Shown: in pieces, positions 6,568 through 13,082 of the stretch
Position numbering within the stretch: the stretch's first letter is position 1
Layout: each line of letters opens with the position of its first letter
DNA from: Marinilabilia sp. UBA5340
GTDB taxonomy: Bacteria; Bacteroidota; Bacteroidia; Bacteroidales; Marinilabiliaceae
Assembly (NCBI GenBank): GCA_002411085.1
Contig: DHQK01000023.1
Location: 1-13,082, forward strand
Reading direction: 5' to 3'
DNA: 13,082 nucleotides
Notes under the pieces: generated by a model
The model's database searches: none
The model's input: the letters and a program-made list of their open reading frames with translations, nothing else
Told to the model about the DNA's origin: nothing
Program-made: the position numbers and the translations under genes

Positions 6568-7275
6568 ATGAACACATATTTACTCAATATTCTTCTGGTA
6601 GAAGATGATGATTCTTTAGGATCAGACCTCTCGGTGTTTTTAAAGTCACACCGGATGGATGTTGTCCATTGTACAGATGGCGATCAGGCATTCGAAGCCT
6701 TTTGCAACGGGCAGTTTAACTTCTGCATTTTCGACCTAATGCTCCCGGGTATTGATGGTTTTACCCTTACCGAAAGAGTGCGAAGGAGAGACTTTCGCAT
6801 TCCGATTATCATCATAAGCAAACGAAATCACAAAGATGATAAACAGAAAGCATTCGATCTGGAGGTCGATGATTACCTGGTCAAACCTTTTGAAAAAGAT
6901 GAGCTTCTGTGGCGGATAAAAGCTGTTTGTCGCAGATTAATTCAGAACGAAGCCATAGAAGAACAGGCAGCTCCTTTAAAAATAGGAACCTTTACCTTCC
7001 ACATCACCCACCAGACCCTTGAGAACCAAAGTGATATTCAACGACTCACCCGACGCGAGTGCGAAGTATTACGCATGTTATGTTCACAAAAAAACCAATT
7101 GGTCAGAAGAGAAGAAATCCTTATGCAGCTATGGGGAGACGTAGACTATTTTCATGGCAGGAGTTTGGATGTTTTCATCAGCAAACTTCGAAAATATCTT
7201 AAAAATGACCCGGCAATTTCAATAGAAAATATTCCCACTGTTGGATATATTCTGCAGGAGTCACCCTTGTCCTGA
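6568..7275 (+). CDS. OmpR-family response regulator
   Basis: A DNA-binding response regulator of 235 residues. The receiver domain (about 6-125) has the acidic cluster EDDD (12-15), phospho-acceptor Asp56 in FDLMLPGIDGF, switch Ser84, and Lys106 in YLVKPF. The winged-helix Trans_reg_C domain covers about 137-232, with LTRRECEVLRML, the recognition-helix region SLDVFISKLRKYL, and the wing IPTVGYIL. After Ser84 the usual small residue (Ala) is replaced by Lys85. ATG 6568 is chosen because it leaves the normal short lead before the first beta strand; an in-frame TTG at 6553 adds only five residues. No kinase gene adjoins it. The four-PAS kinase upstream on the same strand is the only candidate partner in view. 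It may share the tsaB promoter, since no separate promoter is clear in the 57-base gap. Its target genes are unknown. Confidence 0.92.
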   Translation: MNTYLLNILLVEDDDSLGSDLSVFLKSHRMDVVHCTDGDQAFEAFCNGQFNFCIFDLMLPGIDGFTLTERVRRRDFRIPIIIISKRNHKDDKQKAFDLEVDDYLVKPFEKDELLWRIKAVCRRLIQNEAIEEQAAPLKIGTFTFHITHQTLENQSDIQRLTRRECEVLRMLCSQKNQLVRREEILMQLWGDVDYFHGRSLDVFISKLRKYLKNDPAISIENIPTVGYILQESPLS

Positions 7276-7350
7276 GAACACATTTGGGCCCAGATATTTC
7301 ATCCCCATATTTTATGCGTTATTTAACGGACTATTGTTTTCAATTCAGCG

Positions 7351-7396
7351 AAAAAAAACCGGGCTGCTCTTCATAGAACAACCCGATATATTTTTT
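7351..7396 (-). terminator. Strong intrinsic terminator of asd, probably bidirectional
   Basis: A 10-base-pair stem, CGGGCTGCTC (7360-7369) with GAACAACCCG (7376-7385), encloses a 6-base loop. All ten pairs form if two G-U pairs are allowed. Read on the minus strand the stem is followed by eight U residues (7358-7351), the ideal form for ending asd. Read on the plus strand it is followed by ATATA and six T residues (7391-7396), so it can also end transcription from the response regulator. Confidence 0.85.
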
Positions 7397-7412
7397 GATA
7401 AGAACAGATAGT

Positions 7413-8423
7413 TTATTTCACCAGTCCTTCTTTAATCATGTATTCGGCAATCTGAACGGCATTCAGCGCGGCTCCTTTGCGAATTTGATCTGAGACACAC
7501 CAGAACGAAAGTCCGTTGGGATTAGCCAGATCGGCACGAATACGCCCCACAAATACCTCGTCTTTGCCGGAAAGGAATAACGGCATTGGGTACTCATTGT
7601 TATCAGGATTATCAATCACTTTCACACCATCGGCATTTTCGAAAGCCTCACGGGCCTCTTCCACACTCACCGGACGGTCGGTCTCTATCCATACAGCCTC
7701 AGAGTGCGCACGCAAAATAGGAATACGCACACAAGTGGCACTCACCTGAACATCGGAATGCATAATTTTGCGCGTCTCGTTAAACATTTTCATCTCTTCT
7801 TTGGTGTACCCGTTTTCGGTAAAAACATCCACGTGAGGAATTACGTTCAGAGCGAGTTGGTGCGCAAATTTCTCTACTGTTGGTTTTTCACCATTCACTA
7901 TTTGCTCAAACTGTTTTTCCAGTTCATCCATCCCACTGGCACCTGCCCCACTGGCAGCCTGATAGGTAGAAACATGCACTTTACGAATATGTGAGAGGTT
8001 TTCAATGGCTTTGAGGGCCACCACCATCTGAATAGTAGTACAGTTGGGATTGGCAATAACCCTGCGTGGAGCACTGGCACAATCGGCTGCATTCACTTCG
8101 GGCACTACCAAAGGCACATCATCATCCAGGCGAAATGCACTGGAGTTATCAATCATAATGGTTCCATGCTTTGTAATGGTCTTCTCAAACTCTTTGGAAG
8201 TACCACCTCCTGCACTTGTCAACGCAATATCAATATCTTTAAAATCATCGTTATGTTGAAGTTCTTTAACTACCAGCTCTTTTCCCCGAAAAGTATATTT
8301 TTTACCTGCACTTCGGGCAGAGCCGAAAAGTACCAGTTCATCCATTGGGAAATCCCGTGTTTCCAAAATACTTAGAAACTCTTGTCCTACAGCACCGCTG
8401 GCGCCTACAATAGCGATCTTCAT
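7413..8423 (-). CDS. asd: Aspartate-semialdehyde dehydrogenase
   Basis: Asd reduces L-aspartyl-4-phosphate to L-aspartate 4-semialdehyde with NADPH. This is the branch-point step toward lysine and diaminopimelate, threonine, methionine and isoleucine. It is cytosolic. The 336-residue product has the normal length. It opens with the nucleotide-binding motif GASGAVG (7-13) and has the IDNSSAFR segment. The catalytic nucleophile is Cys128 in NPNCTT, followed by the QAASGAGASGMDEL loop. The acid-base His240 lies in RIPILRAHSE, with the substrate-binding Arg just before it. ATG 8423 gives the standard Rossmann start MKIAIVGASG. The gene stands alone, divergent from the lamin-tail gene, and has its own strong terminator. 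No complete consensus promoter was found just upstream of it. Confidence 0.97.
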   Translation of the reverse strand: MKIAIVGASGAVGQEFLSILETRDFPMDELVLFGSARSAGKKYTFRGKELVVKELQHNDDFKDIDIALTSAGGGTSKEFEKTITKHGTIMIDNSSAFRLDDDVPLVVPEVNAADCASAPRRVIANPNCTTIQMVVALKAIENLSHIRKVHVSTYQAASGAGASGMDELEKQFEQIVNGEKPTVEKFAHQLALNVIPHVDVFTENGYTKEEMKMFNETRKIMHSDVQVSATCVRIPILRAHSEAVWIETDRPVSVEEAREAFENADGVKVIDNPDNNEYPMPLFLSGKDEVFVGRIRADLANPNGLSFWCVSDQIRKGAALNAVQIAEYMIKEGLVK

Positions 8424-8586
8424 GTGTCAATATTTAGTTTTACATTATTGAATAAAATCATTAAATTGCATCTGGCTGGGTTTATTCTCTCACGGAGTAA
8501 AATATTTACATTCCGACATTTTTTGACGTCCATACAAGACACAATCGTCACAAAATTAATACTTTTAAGTAATAAACCCTAATCTC
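8424..8586. other. Divergent intergenic region between asd and the lamin-tail gene
   Basis: This AT-rich gap must hold promoters for both flanking genes. On the plus strand TACTTTTA (8560-8567) differs from the -7 consensus only in its last base, but no TTTG lies at the right distance. On the minus strand no better match was found. No gene or strong hairpin is seen. Confidence 0.35.
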
Positions 8587-11424
8587 ATGAGTGCGAATCT
8601 ATCTCGATTTTTTATCTGTTTTCTTTTCTGTATCGCTACAAATCCGGTAACCGCAAATCTTTTTCAACATTATCCCGAACTTTGGATAGGTGACACAGCA
8701 ATGTTTATTTATCATGCTGAGACCAACACACTTCAGCTAAATGCTCCGGAGGATACTGAAAGCACTGCTATCTGGCACCCATCCGGAACAATGGAAGATG
8801 CTGTCTGGGAAACGGGCTTTCTGATGGATTTCAACCCGTCCTCTGCAAATTATCTGCAAATATTTCTGGCTGTTGATGATACAACCAATTTTCAAAACGG
8901 CTTTTACCTCGTTGCCGGTACATCAGATGACAACATTTCCCTGTGGAAACGGGAAAATGGCAAAGACCAGCTATTGATTCAGGGTGCTGAAGACCGCCTT
9001 GATATGACTACGGCCATTGCCCGCGTTAAGGCAACCCGAAAAAGGGGAGGGCGCTGGGAATTAAAATCTGACGTTGGCAATGGCTGGCAAACAGAAGGAA
9101 ATTTTACAGATTCTTTTGGATTTTCGCCTCTGTATGCCGGATATGGTTGTCATTTCACCAAATCCCGACGTAACAAATTCTTTTTTGATCCTATTGAAAT
9201 ATCAGGAGAAACCTACCGCGACACGGTTCCACCACACATTACCTGTTTTGAGGTAAAAAATGGACATACTCTGAAAACAAACTTTTCGGAAGCAATTGAT
9301 ACAATACATTCTACACCCCTGATATCTTTTACTGATCATTACAATCCAGGTATTAACAAAATCGCGTACGACACTACACTTACACAAGCAACCATCCACC
9401 TTACCACTCCCCTCCCCGATGCAGACCAGGGAAAGATGGTTATTGGGGGCTGGTGTGACCCCTCAAACGCATGCATGAAAGACACCATCTTCAACATTTC
9501 GTACCTGTCGCCTCAGGTGTTGAAAACGGAGGCCACAAGTTATCGCTCGATAGAAATATCTTTGAACCTTCCTGTTGACATAACCTTGTTCTCTCCGGAT
9601 TATTTTGCATTGAATGAGCCTCCTCTGCAGACAAGTGAGATCAGGCAGTTAAAAGATGGGACAATTGAAATACTACTCAACAACAAAATTCCGGATGCCA
9701 GGGAGATAGAACTAACGCTTAAAAATCTGCTGCTCCCAAATGGGGATACAATTCCTCAGGGTCCCTATCCCATCTATTATCATGAAGCACATTTTGCAGA
9801 TCTTGTTTTCAGTGAAATTATGCACGATCCTTCTCCAGCAGCACTATTACCGGAAACTGAGTACATTGAGCTGTTCAACCGATCCAACCTGCCCGTTAAC
9901 CTTAAAGGAATGTCTATTAAGATAAATGAAAGAATCCTTACACTCCCCGAATACCTGCTCTTTCCTGCTGATTATGTTGTACTTCCGGCCATTGAAACAG
10001 ATTTCCCAAACAATGCAGTTCCAAAGCGGTGGGTTCCGCTTAACAATAGTGGCGGGACAATGGTGCTTTTGAATCCCTCGGCAGAAGTAGTAACAGCCTT
10101 TCGTTACCCGGAAACACTAGAGGGAGAAACCTATAAAACACAAGGCGGATGGTCAATGGAAAGTATTGATACCAACAATCTGTCGGGCAGTCTCTCCAAC
10201 TGGGCATACTGCAACAATGAGAAAGGTGGAACTCCCGGGCATGAAAACGCCGTGACCAATTCTAATCCTGACACCTCAAACCCCTTGCTGGCTGATAGTT
10301 GGTTGAAAAACGACTCGGTACTGATACTCGATTTTGGTGAAACCCTGAACACCTCGACCATTGATATGCAACACTTTACCCTTTCGGGAACCAACACAAT
10401 ACAAAATATAAAAACCGACTCCCTTTTTAGAGACCTGGTGATAGTTACTTTCGAAAACAAACTCGCTCCCAATGAAGTAAACACACTCTCCATTCCCTCC
10501 GAATTGACAGACCTTGCAGGGAATTCATACGCGGGGAAGATTCACCTTCAATTTGGCCTTCCGGGAAACATGAATGCACCCAATTTGCTTATCAGCGAAA
10601 TTCTTTTTGATCCCCCGGCGAATGGATATGATTATGTGGAAATATATAACCCATCGGCACAGATTTTCGCACTCGACAGTCTGTGTATTTCCAGAGGGTC
10701 AGAAAGTGGGGAACCAGAAGAATTAATCCTCCTGTCAGATAGATGCAAATGGTTCCTCCCGGGTCAGTATCTTTGCCTTTCCGGCAGTGCCAATTGGGTA
10801 AAAGAGTGGTTTGGACAATCAGCAAACGAAAACATCTTGAACCTAAACAACTTTCCCAATTTCACCAATGAGGGGGGCAGCGTTTTCATCACTCTCAAAA
10901 ACGGAAAGGTTATTGATCGCATGGACTACTCTCCGGAACTTCATTTCGAGCTTCTTTCCAATACCAAAGGAATTTCATTGGAACGCACCTCCTTTTCGAT
11001 GTCCACAAACGCCCCGGGAACGTGGCATTCGGCAGCTTCCACAGCAGGCTATGGCACACCCGGAGTCAGAAATTCGCAGCTGCTCAACACAAAAGTTGAG
11101 CCTTCGAAAGAACTATTCAGCCTTTCTCCCGACATCTTGACACCCAACATGGATGGAGTCGATGATAATCTCATCATCTCCTGGCAATTGGGGAAGCCCG
11201 GACACAAAGGCACTTTTGTGATTTATGATGCCGAAGGATTCCAGGTCAGAGAACTTATCAATAACCAAAGTCTGGATACATCGGGACATATTTTATGGGA
11301 TGGCATTACCGATGACCACCAAAGAGCTGTTCCGGGAATCTATATCGTATGGGGGCAGATTCATGACAAAGATGGACATGTGAAGAGACACAAAGCTACA
11401 TGTGTTGTAGGAATCAGGCAATAA
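8587..11424 (+). CDS. Secreted multidomain protein with two lamin-tail domains and Ig-like domains
   Basis: A 945-residue exported protein with a signal peptide (core FFICFLFCIA, likely cleavage VTA|N after residue 23). By eye the order is: an N-terminal lectin-like region (about 24-210), an Ig-like segment starting at DTVPPHI with NFSEAID (212-310), a second Ig-like segment (312-398), lamin-tail domain 1 (403-545; LVFSEIMHDP, EYIELFNRS), an SbsA-type Ig-like domain (565-655), lamin-tail domain 2 (660-830; LLISEILFDPP, DYVEIYNPS), and a C-terminal FlgD/CHU_C-like Ig domain (840-945; SPDILTPNMDGVDD, WDGITDD, PGIYIVWG). Lamin-tail domains in bacteria occur in exported proteins, often beside nucleases or Ig repeats. 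No catalytic domain is visible, so a binding or structural role on the surface is more likely than an enzymatic one. The C-terminal domain resembles those at the ends of gliding or type IX secreted proteins, but I cannot assign its sorting route. It converges on the radical SAM gene with an 8-base gap. Confidence 0.85.
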   Translation: MSANLSRFFICFLFCIATNPVTANLFQHYPELWIGDTAMFIYHAETNTLQLNAPEDTESTAIWHPSGTMEDAVWETGFLMDFNPSSANYLQIFLAVDDTTNFQNGFYLVAGTSDDNISLWKRENGKDQLLIQGAEDRLDMTTAIARVKATRKRGGRWELKSDVGNGWQTEGNFTDSFGFSPLYAGYGCHFTKSRRNKFFFDPIEISGETYRDTVPPHITCFEVKNGHTLKTNFSEAIDTIHSTPLISFTDHYNPGINKIAYDTTLTQATIHLTTPLPDADQGKMVIGGWCDPSNACMKDTIFNISYLSPQVLKTEATSYRSIEISLNLPVDITLFSPDYFALNEPPLQTSEIRQLKDGTIEILLNNKIPDAREIELTLKNLLLPNGDTIPQGPYPIYYHEAHFADLVFSEIMHDPSPAALLPETEYIELFNRSNLPVNLKGMSIKINERILTLPEYLLFPADYVVLPAIETDFPNNAVPKRWVPLNNSGGTMVLLNPSAEVVTAFRYPETLEGETYKTQGGWSMESIDTNNLSGSLSNWAYCNNEKGGTPGHENAVTNSNPDTSNPLLADSWLKNDSVLILDFGETLNTSTIDMQHFTLSGTNTIQNIKTDSLFRDLVIVTFENKLAPNEVNTLSIPSELTDLAGNSYAGKIHLQFGLPGNMNAPNLLISEILFDPPANGYDYVEIYNPSAQIFALDSLCISRGSESGEPEELILLSDRCKWFLPGQYLCLSGSANWVKEWFGQSANENILNLNNFPNFTNEGGSVFITLKNGKVIDRMDYSPELHFELLSNTKGISLERTSFSMSTNAPGTWHSAASTAGYGTPGVRNSQLLNTKVEPSKELFSLSPDILTPNMDGVDDNLIISWQLGKPGHKGTFVIYDAEGFQVRELINNQSLDTSGHILWDGITDDHQRAVPGIYIVWGQIHDKDGHVKRHKATCVVGIRQ

Positions 11425-11432
11425 ACAACAGC

Positions 11433-12443
11433 TTAACCAACCACCGAAATCCGATACCCACATTGGGGACATTGACCATTGGTGATGTTATTGGCGACCA
11501 CCTGATAACCGTACCGTTCAATTAATGTATCAAGACAGGACGGACACAAGGTGTTTTGATCCGCCGATGCCGGCACATTTCCTATGTAAATATAATTCAA
11601 ACCGGCCTCCTCACCTGCTTCTTTAGCCTTCTGCAAAGTATCCAGGGACGTTGGAGACACATCTTCCATTTTGTAACCCGGGAAAAACCGGCTGATATGC
11701 CAAGGCACATCCACTCCAAGCTCATTGGCAATAAAGTGAGCCATCTGACGCAGCTCGCCCTGACTATCATTTATCCCGGGAATAATCAAACTGGTGACTT
11801 CCAGCCATATTCCTTTATTGACAATGTGCTTCATACTTTCTAAAACAGGGTGCAACCTGCCGCCCATCAACCTTCGATAAGTTTCGTCCTGATAAGCCTT
11901 CAAATCCACATTGACGGCATCAAGCCAGGGCGATGAAATGTCCAGCATTTCGGAAGTCATAAATCCGTTGGAAACAAAAACATTCTTAAGACCGGCCTCT
12001 CGTGCAAGCGGCCCAATATCGTTGCAATACTCAAAAAAGATGGTCGGCTCGGTATAGGTATAGGCAATACTCCTACAACCCGCATCAAGAGCCTCCTGCA
12101 CAATCTCTGCCGGAGAGGAAGTACTTCCCAACTCAAGTATTCCGGGAGAAGTAACCTGTGATATTGCACAGTTCTGACAAAAATCGCAATGGAAGTTACA
12201 TCCTGCCGTTCCAATGGAAAAAGCCTTACTGCCGGGATAAAAATGATACAACGGCTTTTTTTCGATGGGATCCACATGACGTGCGATTGTGCGACCGTAT
12301 ACATGCGTTTGCAAAGTACCGTTAATATTCTCACGCACATTGCAGATGCCCCACTTGCCCGGAGCAATTTTGCAGTGATGCGCACACAAATTGCACTTCA
12401 CTTTTCTATTATCAAGTTTTTCATATAGCAGAGCTTCCTTCAT
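11433..12443 (-). CDS. amrS: AmmeMemoRadiSam system radical SAM enzyme
   Basis: A radical SAM protein of 336 residues, related to pyruvate formate-lyase activating enzymes. The [4Fe-4S] motif CNFHCDFC gives Cys82, Cys86 and Cys89. Upstream is an N-terminal cysteine cluster (Cys17, 20, 24, 34; KCNLCAHHC and GICNVREN). Other family landmarks are THVYGRTIARHVDPIEKKP, YTYTEPTIFFEY, NVDLKAY, LEVTSLIIPG, and PWHISRFFPGYKM. The C-terminus has two CxxC pairs (Cys300/303 and Cys325/328), probably a metal-binding ribbon. Proteins of this type occur with Memo and AMMECR1 proteins in a system whose biochemical role is not settled. Neither partner is in the window, and the gene stands alone between two plus-strand genes. 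A glycyl-radical activase role is possible by homology but no glycyl radical enzyme is nearby. ATG 12443 gives the normal family start. The symbol is the one used for this family, not an experimental assignment. Confidence 0.88.
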   Translation of the reverse strand: MKEALLYEKLDNRKVKCNLCAHHCKIAPGKWGICNVRENINGTLQTHVYGRTIARHVDPIEKKPLYHFYPGSKAFSIGTAGCNFHCDFCQNCAISQVTSPGILELGSTSSPAEIVQEALDAGCRSIAYTYTEPTIFFEYCNDIGPLAREAGLKNVFVSNGFMTSEMLDISSPWLDAVNVDLKAYQDETYRRLMGGRLHPVLESMKHIVNKGIWLEVTSLIIPGINDSQGELRQMAHFIANELGVDVPWHISRFFPGYKMEDVSPTSLDTLQKAKEAGEEAGLNYIYIGNVPASADQNTLCPSCLDTLIERYGYQVVANNITNGQCPQCGYRISVVG

Positions 12444-12645
12444 AAAGAATTACTGTTTTGAGATATTTCATTATCATCAATTTAACTCAGACTCCAAACT
12501 TTCGCAAACAATTAACAGAGAAATAAATAAAAGGACTTATACAAATAATAATAAACCGATTTCAGCAACATAAGAATTAATGTTTCTTTCCCCGGAATTC
12601 ATTAACTTCGTTTTTCAGCCGTATCACACAACTAAACACATACAA
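12444..12645. other. Divergent intergenic region between the radical SAM gene and the TolB-like gene
   Basis: AT-rich with no gene visible. On the plus strand TAACTTCG (12603-12610) has one mismatch to the -7 consensus and would place transcription start about 30 bases before ATG 12646. No matching -33 box is seen. No clear promoter for the minus-strand gene was found. Confidence 0.35.
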
Positions 12646-13082
12646 ATGTTTACTTTTTACACCTTAAAAATCAAATCAGGCTTTGCTCTTTGCCTGTTAA
12701 TCATTGCTACTATGTCCAATGCACAAACACCCGACACGGGAATTTTTACAGAACACAACGATATCGGAAAAACAGGAGTTGTCGGAAATGCCATATATAA
12801 TCAGGAAAACCAGACCTACACCATCGCTGGAAGCGGGGAAAACATCTGGTTTGATGAAGATGCTTTTCATTATGCCTGGCGCGAAGTATCCGGCGATTTT
12901 ATTTTAAGGGCCCGCATGAAATTTGAAGGAGAGGGCAGTCACTCTCATCGGAAGATGGGCTGGATGCTTCGGGAAAATAAAACCACTGGTTCGCCTCACT
13001 ACAGTGCAGTAGTTCACGGCGACGGGCTCACTTCCCTCCAATACAGAGAGACTATAAAAGGGGAAACTCTGGAAATGTCATC
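12646..13082 (+). CDS. Exported TolB-like family protein, N-terminal fragment
   Basis: The first 145 codons of a gene that runs off the window. ATG 12646 begins a signal peptide (LKIK, then a hydrophobic core FALCLLIIATM) with likely cleavage SNA|Q after residue 26. The mature part resembles the N-terminal module I associate with Bacteroidota TolB/PD40 proteins: FTEHNDIG, then a sandwich-like stretch with YTIAGSGENIWFDEDAFHYAW, GDFILRARMKFEG and KMGWMLRE. This segment looks like a DUF1349/concanavalin-type beta-sandwich. The expected WD40-like TolB repeats would lie past the window end and are not seen. The function is not known; such proteins are periplasmic or surface-exposed. The gene has its own upstream region, divergent from the radical SAM gene. 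The family match is from memory of the sequence pattern and is moderately sure. Confidence 0.7.
   Translation, partial: MFTFYTLKIKSGFALCLLIIATMSNAQTPDTGIFTEHNDIGKTGVVGNAIYNQENQTYTIAGSGENIWFDEDAFHYAWREVSGDFILRARMKFEGEGSHSHRKMGWMLRENKTTGSPHYSAVVHGDGLTSLQYRETIKGETLEMS

Noticed and set aside
7282..7295. TGGGCCCA palindrome after the response regulator stop
   Set aside because: Eight bases of self-complementary GC-rich sequence can occur by chance, and no T-run follows. The real terminator lies at 7351-7396.
12500..12530. TTAATTGTTTG on the minus strand as a radical SAM promoter
   Set aside because: The spacing between TA and TTTG is wrong for the TAnnTTTG box, and it lies far from the gene start.
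1..13082. Mobile elements, CRISPR arrays, tRNA or rRNA genes
   Set aside because: No transposase, integrase, regularly spaced repeats, cloverleaf-like segment or rRNA-like sequence was seen on either strand.

Overview
This window looks like chromosomal DNA from a member of the Bacteroidota. The evidence is two promoter elements with a perfect TAnnTTTG -7 box, A-rich translation starts with no Shine-Dalgarno motif, signal peptides ending in Ala-Gln, and a secreted lamin-tail/Ig protein and a TolB-like protein of kinds common in that phylum. An environmental or anaerobic Bacteroidales/Marinilabiliales-type organism is an inference only. There are ten protein genes, two of them cut by the window ends. 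I see no rRNA, tRNA, insertion sequence, phage gene or CRISPR array.

Layout. Bases 1-871 (minus) hold the first 290 codons of kbl, glycine C-acetyltransferase. After a 312-base divergent gap come five genes on the plus strand. They are a soluble four-PAS histidine kinase (1184-3862), a metallophosphoesterase lipoprotein (3981-4787), a small exported, probably outer-membrane protein (4802-5464), tsaB for the t6A tRNA modification (5803-6510) and an OmpR-type response regulator (6568-7275). A strong terminator that could work in both directions separates them from asd on the minus strand (7413-8423). A 163-base divergent gap leads to a 945-residue secreted protein with two lamin-tail domains (8587-11424). 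It converges, 8 bases apart, on a lone AmmeMemoRadiSam-type radical SAM gene (11433-12443, minus). The last gene (12646 to the end, plus) is the start of an exported TolB-like protein.

How the genes fit. kbl (threonine/glycine), asd (aspartate-family amino acids) and tsaB (tRNA decoding) are core functions. The kinase and regulator are on the same strand with no nearer partner in view, so they may form a two-component pair although three genes lie between them. The lipoprotein and the small exported protein are 14 bases apart and are likely co-transcribed. The secreted lamin-tail protein and the TolB-like protein are envelope or extracellular proteins.

The least explained parts are three. 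The 338-base gap before tsaB carries an 18-base perfect palindrome, a 12-base palindrome, a 13-base inverted repeat and a nested set of pairing arms that could be a small structured RNA. The 5' end of the kinase gene looks frameshifted: a short upstream frame would supply a cysteine-containing N-terminus. The phosphoesterase/exported-protein pair has no assigned role. Nothing here amounts to a clearly new multi-gene system, and most of the window is ordinary chromosome.
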